From the NCBI GenBank assembly GCA_947494205.1, contig CANLUH010000019.1, positions 1 to 64,000 on the forward strand: DNA of 64,000 nt. The letters are read 5' to 3'. The notes under the pieces are model-generated. The model saw nothing but the letters and a program-made list of their open reading frames with translations. It did not search any database and was not told the origin of the DNA. Both the position numbers and the translations under genes were made by a program. This DNA comes from an uncultured Flavobacteriaceae bacterium (GTDB lineage: Bacteria; Bacteroidota; Bacteroidia; Flavobacteriales; Flavobacteriaceae). Below, piece by piece: positions 26,282 through 33,762 of this stretch; position 1 is the first letter of the stretch; each line of letters starts with the position of its first letter.

Positions 26282-26971
26282 ATGTTCGATGATATTTTAG
26301 CAGCTATTCCATTTGGTATAATACTCGCATTTACCATTGGTCCTGTGTTTTTTGTATTACTAGAAACAAGTGCTACAAAAGGCTTTAGAAGCGCTATAAT
26401 ATTCGACATCGGTGTTATTTTAGCAGACATTGTTTTTATACTACTAGCCTATTACAGTACTAATAACTTATTAGAAAAAGTAAAAGACGATCCTAATTTT
26501 TTAATATTTGGAGGCGTATTATTAGTAGTCTATGGTATTATATCGTTTGTAAAAACATCCAAATCATTTAGAACCATAGTAAAAGAGTACCATAAAGTAG
26601 AAATACAAAAGGATTACTGGAAACTCTTTGTAAAAGGCTTTTTACTTAATTTTATAAACATTGGCGTCCTTATTGGTTGGTTAGGGTTCATAGTAATAGG
26701 AAACTCCATTACAACCTCTAAAAATGGCGTTATAGTATTTATCTCTACAATGCTAATAAGTTACTTTGTAACAGATATTATTAAAATACTAGCAGCAAAA
26801 CGTTTACGTAATAAGTTAACGCCAAGACGTATTTTTAAAACTAAAAAAATAGTAGCACTCTTTATTTTAGGATTTGGTATTTTACTACTAACTCAAGGGT
26901 TATTTCCAGATGCTTATGAAAAGAATAAAGAAAAATTAGAACAAATAAATCCTATTAAAAAACGAGACTAA
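26282..26971 (+). CDS. LysE/RhtB-family membrane exporter
   Basis: This 229-aa inner-membrane protein opens with AAIPFGIILAFTIGPVFFVL, the classic LysE N-terminal helix with its conserved GP. It continues with FDIGVILADIVFILLAYY, and WKLFVKGFLLNFINIG resembles the central conserved helix. About six helices are expected. Family members export amino acids or related metabolites; the substrate cannot be read here. The stop codon directly abuts the TTG start of the next gene, so they are co-translated. Confidence 0.88.
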   Translation: MFDDILAAIPFGIILAFTIGPVFFVLLETSATKGFRSAIIFDIGVILADIVFILLAYYSTNNLLEKVKDDPNFLIFGGVLLVVYGIISFVKTSKSFRTIVKEYHKVEIQKDYWKLFVKGFLLNFINIGVLIGWLGFIVIGNSITTSKNGVIVFISTMLISYFVTDIIKILAAKRLRNKLTPRRIFKTKKIVALFILGFGILLLTQGLFPDAYEKNKEKLEQINPIKKRD

Positions 26972-27499
26972 TTGGAGACTTCTAGAAAAAAAGTACTCAC
27001 ATTACCATTACGTTTAGCATTATCTGCTGCTATTTTTGGCATTTTATTTAAATTTCAACATTGGCCTTATGGAAACGAAATTGTTCTTATAACTAGTAGT
27101 ATAATAGCTATATTATACAGTATTCGTTTTGTCCTTAAAAAAGAAAAAGTAGTGTTAGATTATATTAAGTTAGCCTTAATTCTATGCTGGGCTTTTAACT
27201 ATATAAATAGCACATTTCATTTTATAAATGTAAATACCATTTTTAATTATATACTCCTTATTTTATTTGGCTTCTGGTTTATAAATGAAGGCACAACCTA
27301 TTTCTCTAAAAACAGAAAATTAAAAGACATTAAAGATTTAAAAACAGGCTATTATGTAGCCTGGATAATTACTATCATTCCTTTAATGTTTGGTATTTTA
27401 TTTAAAATCATGCATTGGCCATATGGCGCCTTATTATCTACCCTAGGCTTTTTGTTTTTAAGCATCATGATTTTGGTGGATTACTTTGTTACGGAGTAA
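26972..27499 (+). CDS. Membrane protein with two GldL-like HWP motifs
   Basis: This 175-aa protein has about six hydrophobic helices. A motif FGILFKFQHWPYGNEI occurs at the N-terminus (about 20-35) and is repeated as FGILFKIMHWPYGALL near 147-162. GldL, the proton-driven motor protein of the type IX secretion system, carries a similar FKIMHWPG helix. This protein lacks the rest of GldL and may be a paralogous gliding/T9SS-type or unrelated membrane protein. The start is TTG, since no ATG occurs early, and it follows the LysE stop with no gap. Confidence 0.65.
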   Translation: METSRKKVLTLPLRLALSAAIFGILFKFQHWPYGNEIVLITSSIIAILYSIRFVLKKEKVVLDYIKLALILCWAFNYINSTFHFINVNTIFNYILLILFGFWFINEGTTYFSKNRKLKDIKDLKTGYYVAWIITIIPLMFGILFKIMHWPYGALLSTLGFLFLSIMILVDYFVTE

Positions 27500-27558
27500 A
27501 ATATATTAAAAATAAAAGCCATTATTTCTAATGACTTTTATAACCATTTAAAGTGTAA

Positions 27559-28137
27559 TTATAATTTATAATACAACACAACTTTATCTTCATTTATATT
27601 AATACTAAAACTAGTATCAGTTACCTCAAGTGTTTTAATTGGCGAGTCTTCTACTTCATAAACAGTAATATCATTTTCTCTATTTTTAGTATAAGAAAGA
27701 CCTTCTAAAGCCTTATCTACAGTTTCTAAAGAAAAGACCTTTTTAAATTCAATATTTATTTTAGTTTCGTACACATCTCTATTTCCAGGATCAAATTCAT
27801 TTTTTATTGGACCAATATATTTTTCGGTTACGTAAGACTTAATATCTGATCTATCAAATTCCTTAAATTCTTTAATATTTTCTTCAGGATATGAAACGTT
27901 ACCACAAAAAGAAAAAGCTAATCTAGAACCATTAGGAAATTTATCCTTAAATACACGTATGTATGTATGTATAAAGTCTTTTAAAGAGCATTTCTTTACA
28001 AAATTTCTAAATTTTTCTTCTCCTTTTTCATGTTTTTTATCCCAAGCTCTTTGTTCTAAATCTATACCCATTACGTCATAGTCTCTCACTAACGGTTCTT
28101 GATATAAAAATTTTAAATCTAAATTATTTTTGTTCAT
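27559..28137 (-). CDS. Candidate immunity protein for the JAMM-domain toxin
   Basis: This 192-aa soluble acidic/basic mixed protein is not recognised. It lies 12 bases downstream of the toxin-bearing carrier on the same strand, the standard immunity position. It has no signal peptide, which fits a cytoplasmic toxin target. Visible features are an N-terminal helical region with WDKKHEKGEEKF and a later beta-rich end (TSFSININEDKVVLYYKL). The assignment rests on position alone. Confidence 0.5.
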   Translation of the reverse strand: MNKNNLDLKFLYQEPLVRDYDVMGIDLEQRAWDKKHEKGEEKFRNFVKKCSLKDFIHTYIRVFKDKFPNGSRLAFSFCGNVSYPEENIKEFKEFDRSDIKSYVTEKYIGPIKNEFDPGNRDVYETKINIEFKKVFSLETVDKALEGLSYTKNRENDITVYEVEDSPIKTLEVTDTSFSININEDKVVLYYKL

Positions 28138-28149
28138 TTGTTTTTATTT

Positions 28150-30504
28150 TTAGTTTATGTAATGTATATATTCTATGACATCACCTAATTCTTTTATTGC
28201 TAAATCTGCTTGTTTTAATTGATATTTTATTGAGCCTTGTTTTAAATGTGAAAATTGACTTTTCATCTTTTTATCTATTACGACTTTAAAATCTAAGACA
28301 CTATCATCTACATAAGGAAATTTCTTTTTCCTAATCAAAGAAAATACAGTTCCATCTGGGTTCACGGCTCTAAACTCTTTAGCATTGTGTTTCATAGCTA
28401 ATAAAATATCTTCGAAACTCAACGAAGATCCTGGTGGTGGATGGCTATGTGTTATAATTAAATCTTCAATATGTTTACCTAGTTCTCTTAATTTTTTCCT
28501 TGCTCTTAAAACATCTATTTTTGGTATTTTTACAGAGTATTTATCTCCTATTAATAATTTAGATAACACACTACCATCCCCATCAAACAATTTAGCATTT
28601 TCTTTTTTATTCAGTTTAATAGAGTCTTCAAATAATTTAATTTCATCTGCTATATTATCAAAATTTTTACTCTTTTTTATAGCAATTTCAGTATATGTGC
28701 TTATAGATTTTGCTATGTCTTTAAGTGGGCTTTTATTACCTTCAAATAATTCATCAATTAACCCTTTAAACTCTTTAGTACTTTTATTAAGCAGTGCTAC
28801 TAACTCATCAATTAATTTAGTAAAACTTTTAAAAGTAGTAATTACTATCTTTTTAGTATAATTAAAGGCAGTACGGCCTGCATTAGCAATCCCTCTAAAA
28901 AGACCAGAAAAAACAGTTGCTAGTTTTTCTAATACTGCTGCTACGCTTAAGGTACCACCTGTAAAGAGTATACCTACAACGACTTCTATAGCTAAGCTTA
29001 TTACAAAGCCGACAAAAGCACCACTAAAATAGGCAATAGTTTCTAGAGATACGTTGGTAATACTACCTAATTTCCCTTTTAAATGGGTGTATAACGCTTT
29101 AAAATCTATGTTTTTTATAGCTACTATAGCATTATCTACATATTCCATTAATATTGGAAATTGTGTGCTAAAATTAGCTGTAAAATCTTTCATGGTAGCC
29201 ATACCGTTAAATAGCATTTCTAGCATTTTAAATATACCAGAAATAGCATCTATTAGGCCATTCCAGATACCACATAAATACGCATTGGCAATGCGTACGC
29301 CTTTTTTAATAAGGTCTGTAAAATCAAATTGCTCCAATTGCTTAAAAGTGTTTTGTATAGCATCGCTTATTTGTATGTATTTACTAAACACATAACGCTC
29401 TAAACTGTCTGGTATTAAATCTAGTTCTAAAGCATTTAAAGGCGAGAAAGGTATACCAGCTACAGTTAAGGGTACAGTGGCTAGTTTTCCAAAATCGGTT
29501 TGTTGTACATACTGCCGTATTTTGGAATCTTGTTTAGAAAATCCTGTTTGTAGTTCGGTAAAGGCTTTTATAGCATAATCGTTAAGTTTATGATCTGGTA
29601 CTGCATCTAAGCTTTCTTCTACAAAAGGGAATAGAAAGGGTTTAAAAGTGTTTGTTTGGTCTACTGTGCCATCTTCTTTTAGTTTTTTAGCATCTGGATT
29701 CCAACGGTGTTTGTCTAGTTTAGCTTTATCTATAAATTTTGCAATAGTACCACAAACATGACCAAGTACACTCATTAATTTTTTATCTAATGCATACGGG
29801 TTTAAATAATCGCTTGCGGTGAACAAAAATTCAACAGTTTTTAAACTTACATTTTCTATTTGTTTGTTACGTATAAGTTCTTCTAAAACAGCCTTATCTA
29901 TAGTAACATATTGGTTAATATAGTCTAATACTTTTTTGTTGTTATAGAGTTGAGACTGGTGTGTTAAATTATCTTTAACACGATCACCTATTTTTATTTT
30001 ACAATATTGCGCACTTATATCGTCTGTATTATCTTCTATAAAAAAGATAATACTATACGGTTCTGTTTTAGTTACTTTAAAGGATTCCTTTAATTTTATA
30101 GCGTCTTTAGAGAAGTATAATTCTATATTATAAGCTAAAACATCTACACCAAGATCGAATGTTTTATTTGCGTTTTTATCGAAGAATAATTTTCTTTTTT
30201 TAATGTAAGTTACGCGGTTTGGGTCTGTGTTTATATCTGTGGCAATTTTTATATTGTTTATGGTACTTACTTTTGCTCCAGGATAATAGATACGTTTTAT
30301 GCTACTTTGAGATTTACTAGTAAACGGGATTTCTGCATAAGGGCTAACATTAGTCATACCTCTATGGTTTTCTAATAATGGGCTTTTAAAATTAATATTG
30401 CTTAAACTTGCGTTATTTAGTGTAGTGGCTATAAATGGCGCATCTGGTTCAAAAAGGGGTGCATCGAGTTCAACTTCTTCTCCGTTTTCATTGATAATAG
30501 TCAT
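28150..30504 (-). CDS. Toxin carrier fused to a JAMM/JAB-type metallopeptidase domain
   Basis: This 784-aa protein has no signal peptide. Residues 1-260 are mixed alpha/beta. The block DKHRWNPDAKKL...TFKPFLFPFVEESLD matches the 664-aa carrier at 2995-4989. So do the hydrophobic segments near 410-430 (GIWNGLIDAISGIFKML) and 500-540 (GFVISLAIEVVVGILFTGG). The C-terminus (about 630-720) reads as a JAB/MPN domain: Glu635 in ENAKLFDGDGS, then His686-Ser-His688 and Asp699 in HSHPPPGSSLSFED. This fits the E, HxH-x10-D zinc motif exactly. JAB domains are known tips of polymorphic toxins; the cleaved substrate (protein or ubiquitin-like) is unknown. An immunity candidate follows. Confidence 0.7.
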   Translation of the reverse strand: MTIINENGEEVELDAPLFEPDAPFIATTLNNASLSNINFKSPLLENHRGMTNVSPYAEIPFTSKSQSSIKRIYYPGAKVSTINNIKIATDINTDPNRVTYIKKRKLFFDKNANKTFDLGVDVLAYNIELYFSKDAIKLKESFKVTKTEPYSIIFFIEDNTDDISAQYCKIKIGDRVKDNLTHQSQLYNNKKVLDYINQYVTIDKAVLEELIRNKQIENVSLKTVEFLFTASDYLNPYALDKKLMSVLGHVCGTIAKFIDKAKLDKHRWNPDAKKLKEDGTVDQTNTFKPFLFPFVEESLDAVPDHKLNDYAIKAFTELQTGFSKQDSKIRQYVQQTDFGKLATVPLTVAGIPFSPLNALELDLIPDSLERYVFSKYIQISDAIQNTFKQLEQFDFTDLIKKGVRIANAYLCGIWNGLIDAISGIFKMLEMLFNGMATMKDFTANFSTQFPILMEYVDNAIVAIKNIDFKALYTHLKGKLGSITNVSLETIAYFSGAFVGFVISLAIEVVVGILFTGGTLSVAAVLEKLATVFSGLFRGIANAGRTAFNYTKKIVITTFKSFTKLIDELVALLNKSTKEFKGLIDELFEGNKSPLKDIAKSISTYTEIAIKKSKNFDNIADEIKLFEDSIKLNKKENAKLFDGDGSVLSKLLIGDKYSVKIPKIDVLRARKKLRELGKHIEDLIITHSHPPPGSSLSFEDILLAMKHNAKEFRAVNPDGTVFSLIRKKKFPYVDDSVLDFKVVIDKKMKSQFSHLKQGSIKYQLKQADLAIKELGDVIEYIHYIN

Positions 30505-30835
30505 TCTTTTAATTTTGGTTAAACATTTGTTTTAAAAATTATTGATTTTTCAATTATAAGACAGCAAAAGTAATACTTATTTAAACATAAAGCAAATAAT
30601 AAATTCATTTATATGTAATATGTTTAATTAAAGTTTTATGTATTATTATAACTTATAAATAGTTTTAATATTTTAAATAGTAATACAGAAATTATAATTA
30701 GATTTATATGTAGGTCTATAGAATAAAACCTTTTGTTACATATTACAGTTAAGTGTACCAAAAATTAATAGCAAAAAACCTCCATGAAAAACATGAAGGT
30801 TTTAATAACATTTAGTTGTTGTGAGTATTTATAGA
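30505..30835. other. AT-rich gap upstream of the JAMM-toxin gene
   Basis: About 330 bases without a gene. The segment near 30772-30805 is a hairpin (AAAACCTCCATG...CATGAAGGTTTT). It is a diverged relative of the terminators at 31218, 32511, 32624 and 32736, and it ends the 84-aa gene. Confidence 0.6.
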
Positions 30836-31090
30836 CTAACTCTCTTCTTCTCCTATATGTTCTCCTTGTGTAGTAACAGAACCCGTAGAAGCGTTTCCGT
30901 ATACAGGCGTTTCGTTTCTTAAAATATCTATAACTCTAGCAAAATTACTAGAAGTCATATATGGTGTTTCTTCTCTTTTACCTTGAAATGTTGTGAAATA
31001 GAATTTTCCTAAATCAATTTTTGGATCCCATAAAGCTTGGTAAGCTTTTAATTTCGTCCAACCTGTTGTTCCTTGTGCATGGTGTGGCAT
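30836..31090 (-). CDS. Small conserved-looking protein of unknown function
   Basis: This 84-aa protein is not recognised. It begins MPHHAQGTTGWTKLKAYQAL, has an aromatic strand (LGKFYFTTFQGKREETPYM) and a helix FARVIDILRNETPVYG, and ends with an acidic GEHIGEEES. The composition looks like a genuine folded protein, with no signal peptide or metal motif. It sits between the JAMM-toxin carrier and the beta-repeat protein on the same strand and has its own terminator. An accessory role in the toxin locus is only a guess. Confidence 0.6.
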   Translation of the reverse strand: MPHHAQGTTGWTKLKAYQALWDPKIDLGKFYFTTFQGKREETPYMTSSNFARVIDILRNETPVYGNASTGSVTTQGEHIGEEES

Positions 31091-31189
31091 AATTATAAGT
31101 TTTTTGTAATTAATAGTGGTGCAAATGTATTACAGCTTTATAATTATATAACCAGTTGATATACTGTTTTTTAAAGGGTGTTTTTCCTA

Positions 31190-31260
31190 GAAATTATAAA
31201 AATTAGAACATAAAAAAACCTCCAAGAAAACTTGAAGGTTTTAGAGGTTTTTCTTAATTT
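31190..31260. repeat. Terminator-bearing direct repeat (left flank of the 319-aa gene)
   Basis: The segment from ATAAAAATTAGAACATAAAA through ACCTCCAAGAAAACTTGAAGGTTTT to AGAGG is nearly identical to copies at about 32489, 32602 and 32714. The hairpin ACCTCCAAG/CTTGAAGGT acts as a terminator. The repeat pair brackets the 319-aa gene. Confidence 0.8.
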
Positions 31261-31264
31261 ATTT

Positions 31265-32224
31265 TTAAACTAGTGCTAGTTTATCTAAAGCCTGGTTTCT
31301 TTGTTTATTTAAAGCTTCAATAGCATTTTTATAAGGTTCTAAAAAGGTATTCATTTCTTTTACTAAAGTATTTAATTTCTTCTCTTCTTTCTTTAGTTGT
31401 TCATTAGCATTATTACTTTTTAAATCTCTAATTGTATTTTTTAAGTCTTCAATAGCAGTATTGTACTTGTTAGAATGAGGTTTCATTTCTAACCTTAATT
31501 GTGTTTCAGCTTTATCAAATTCCTCATTAGTATATTTTATTTGTAAATGAGACATTTTGTTTTCGTAAGATGTAGTTAAGGCATTTATTTTTACCTGAGA
31601 GTTATTTATAGCTTCACTACTTTCATCAACATTTTCTTCGGATTGTTCGTATTTTATATCAGTAATAACTAAAGTATTAAACTTAATAAGTTTGTTAGTA
31701 ATAACAACCTCTGGAAGATCTAATATTACTTCATTTTCCTTCATTGTTATTTCAGGAATTTTTGTAACAATTTTTCTTAATTTCATATGAATTTCTGGAA
31801 CAGAAATAATAATAGGAGTCATTTTTGTAGTACAGTGTAATTTCTTTGTTTTAACACCTAAAATCCAACCCATTTTCCACTTACATGTTGTTTCTGGTTT
31901 TTCTCCTATTTTTTTATCTTTCATAATAGTTGTAGGAACTTTAAAACTAATGTCTTTATTTTTCATTACTACTTCAGGTATATGAAAAACTATTCTTTTT
32001 TCTTGCATAGAAAATTCTGGAATAGGAAGATGAAAAGAAACTTCTTTCCATTCAAAATTATATTGATAATCTCCATTTTTTATAGAAAATAAACTCTGGT
32101 TATCTTCTAATATTTCGCTATCATCTTCAATATTAGAAACTTCTTTAGATATTTCATTTGTTAATACCTTTAAGTCATTTTCAAATTCTGTTGTTAGTTT
32201 TTCAATTTGTTCTTGAGTATCCAT
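31265..32224 (-). CDS. Coiled-coil protein with short beta repeats (IPExxMK type)
   Basis: This 319-aa protein is not recognised. The middle (about 55-200) repeats a unit of roughly 15 residues: hydrophobic strand, Pro-Glu, Met-Lys. Examples are PIPEFSMQEKRIVF, HIPEVVMKNKDISF and KIPEITMKENEVIL. A Cys/Trp-containing interruption (CKWKMGWILGVKTKKLHC) sits in the centre. Both ends are helical and charged, and the C-terminal 110 residues look like a coiled coil. There is no signal peptide. It is bracketed by near-identical terminator repeats and lies between the toxin locus and the tRNA, so it may be a separately acquired cassette. A rod-like structural role is plausible from the repeats. Confidence 0.6.
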   Translation of the reverse strand: MDTQEQIEKLTTEFENDLKVLTNEISKEVSNIEDDSEILEDNQSLFSIKNGDYQYNFEWKEVSFHLPIPEFSMQEKRIVFHIPEVVMKNKDISFKVPTTIMKDKKIGEKPETTCKWKMGWILGVKTKKLHCTTKMTPIIISVPEIHMKLRKIVTKIPEITMKENEVILDLPEVVITNKLIKFNTLVITDIKYEQSEENVDESSEAINNSQVKINALTTSYENKMSHLQIKYTNEEFDKAETQLRLEMKPHSNKYNTAIEDLKNTIRDLKSNNANEQLKKEEKKLNTLVKEMNTFLEPYKNAIEALNKQRNQALDKLALV

Positions 32225-32439
32225 TATGTTAGAGTTTTTATTATAAAACCAAAATTATATTTAAGACATAATGAGTTCAATACCTTTTACTAGGTATATT
32301 GAAGTAAAAAACATTCATAATAGCTTAATCTTTAAAGCCACTATTCAATAGAAAACCTTTCTTTTGCGTATGCTTTATTAAAATTGAAAGACAAAAAATA
32401 TCAATCAAAACTTAGAAATATATTTAATAAGCAGATACT

Positions 32440-32763
32440 GCTAAAAACTGTTGTACAAGGTTCTACACAACTTTACCATCAATTTTTTATAAAAATTAGA
32501 ACATAAAAAAACCTCCAAGAAAACTTGAAGGTTTTTAGAGGCGCTGAGCAGATACGAACCGCTGTCCAAGGTTTTGCTAAACTTTACCATCAATTTTTCA
32601 TAAAAATTTAGAATATAAAAAAAACCTCCAAGAAAACTTGAAGGTTTTTAGAGGCGCCGAGCAGATACGAACCGCTGTCCAAGGTTTTGCTAAACTTTAC
32701 TATTAATTTTTTATAAAAATTAGAACATAAAAAAAACCTCCAAGAAAACTTGAAGGTTTTTAG
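32440..32763. repeat. Tandem partial copies of the tRNA-Cys 3' half plus terminator
   Basis: Units of about 112-113 bases are repeated, with hairpin cores at 32511, 32624 and 32736. Two units carry a degenerate copy of the tRNA-Cys 3' half (GAGCAGATACGAACCGCTGT, then CCAAGGTTTTGC), at about 32538-32578 and 32652-32692. A more decayed trace lies near 32450-32475. The last unit runs into the intact tRNA gene. This looks like serial insertion or slippage at the tRNA 3' end. Confidence 0.85.
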
Positions 32764-32834
32764 AGGCGCCGAGCGGATTCGAACCGCTGTACAAGGTTTT
32801 GCAGACCTCTGCCTAGCCACTCGGCCACGGCGCC
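32764..32834 (-). tRNA. tRNA-Cys (GCA)
   Basis: The minus strand folds as a 71-nt tRNA. The acceptor arms are GGCGCCG/CGGCGCC and the T arm is AGCGGTTCGAATCCGCT. The anticodon loop CTGCAAA gives anticodon GCA, and the discriminator base U73 is the cysteine identity base. CCA is not encoded. Downstream (leftwards) lie tandem fragments of its own 3' half. Confidence 0.93.
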
Positions 32835-32838
32835 CTAA

Positions 32839-32859
32839 ATTCCTGTGAAAACAGGAATC
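32839..32859. repeat. Dispersed short palindrome (copy 2)
   Basis: ATTCCTGTGAAAACAGGAAT, a close match to 24928-24949, sits directly upstream of the tRNA-Cys gene. Confidence 0.5.
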
Positions 32860-32917
32860 TCATTTATGTTTATTTAAACGAGTAGGCAAATGTAAAAAAA
32901 ATTACGGGTTTACACTA

Positions 32918-33286
32918 TTACAGATTGTTTTTTCTTTTCTGGTTTAACTCAATTGTTACCATTTGTACATCGCCACCAATTGGCGGATTAATTTTACTAA
33001 CGGCAACTGTTGCCAATGTAACTAATTTATCCTCAGTAAAAATACGATCTAAAATACGTTGTGCAACATGCTCCAAAAGGGCACTTGGTATAGCCATTTC
33101 TTCAACAACAATTTTATTTAAAAGCACGTAATCTACAGTGTCTTTTAAGTCATCGGAGTCGGCACTTTTCTGTAAATCGGCCTTTACTTTTACATCTACA
33201 CGATAATCACTACCAATTTTTGTTTCTTCTTTTAGGCATCCATGATATGCATAAACACGTATATTTTCAACTTTAATAATTCCCAT
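32918..33286 (-). CDS. folB: Dihydroneopterin aldolase
   Basis: This 122-aa enzyme converts 7,8-dihydroneopterin to 6-hydroxymethyl-dihydropterin and glycolaldehyde in folate synthesis. Typical features are IKVENIRVYAYHGCLKEE at the start, IGSDYRVDVKV, the central DTVDYVLLNKIV and the KINPPIGGDVQMVTIEL ending. The length is normal. It starts one base after the DoxX gene stop, so the two form an operon on the minus strand. Confidence 0.94.
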   Translation of the reverse strand: MGIIKVENIRVYAYHGCLKEETKIGSDYRVDVKVKADLQKSADSDDLKDTVDYVLLNKIVVEEMAIPSALLEHVAQRILDRIFTEDKLVTLATVAVSKINPPIGGDVQMVTIELNQKRKNNL

Positions 33287-33694
33287 TTAGTTTTTTTTCT
33301 TTAAAATGTGGTCCAAAGAAAGGGTATCTTTATCAAAAGTCATAGCTATAAATATTAAAAATACACTTCTTACAAAAACATGCTGCAAATCCCATATAGG
33401 CGATTGCAGTCCGTGACCAAAGGTTACAATTAATAAAATTAAAGCTAACCCATAGTATGCCTGTTTTCTAAACAATCCTAATAGGAGTAAAGCACCAAAT
33501 ATAAGTTCTCCATAAGATGTAAAATAAGCAGCAAATTTTAAAATAAAAGTAGGTAGAAAAGTAGCTTCGAACGATTTAAAACCACCATTGTAAATGGTTT
33601 CTACACCCATTTTAAAAACTTTTCCAAAGCCTTGCCAAAAGAAAATAAGACCTGTAAGTAATCTTGCGAAAAGGGTAATGTGTTTAATATCCAT
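33287..33694 (-). CDS. DoxX-family membrane protein
   Basis: This 135-aa protein has four hydrophobic helices. The DoxX signature LFARLLTGLIFFWQGFGKVF comes at the start, followed by AYFTSYGELIFGALLLLGLF. DoxX proteins are small inner-membrane proteins of unclear activity, linked to redox or thiosulfate functions in some organisms. It is the first gene of a two-gene operon with folB and diverges from glnS. Confidence 0.88.
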   Translation of the reverse strand: MDIKHITLFARLLTGLIFFWQGFGKVFKMGVETIYNGGFKSFEATFLPTFILKFAAYFTSYGELIFGALLLLGLFRKQAYYGLALILLIVTFGHGLQSPIWDLQHVFVRSVFLIFIAMTFDKDTLSLDHILKKKN

Positions 33695-33762
33695 AATGAA
33701 AGTTAGTTTATGTAAAAATATGAATTAAAATTTGTCTAATTTTGTGGTATATATTATTACTT

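Noticed and set aside
1-32224. Complete contractile injection or type VI system
   Set aside because: No sheath, tube, baseplate, VgrG, PAAR or ClpV-like protein could be read; only carriers, toxins and immunity genes are present.
32440-32763. CRISPR array because of regular repeats near tRNA-Cys
   Set aside because: The repeat period is about 112 bases and the units are tRNA fragments plus terminators, with no variable spacers or cas genes.
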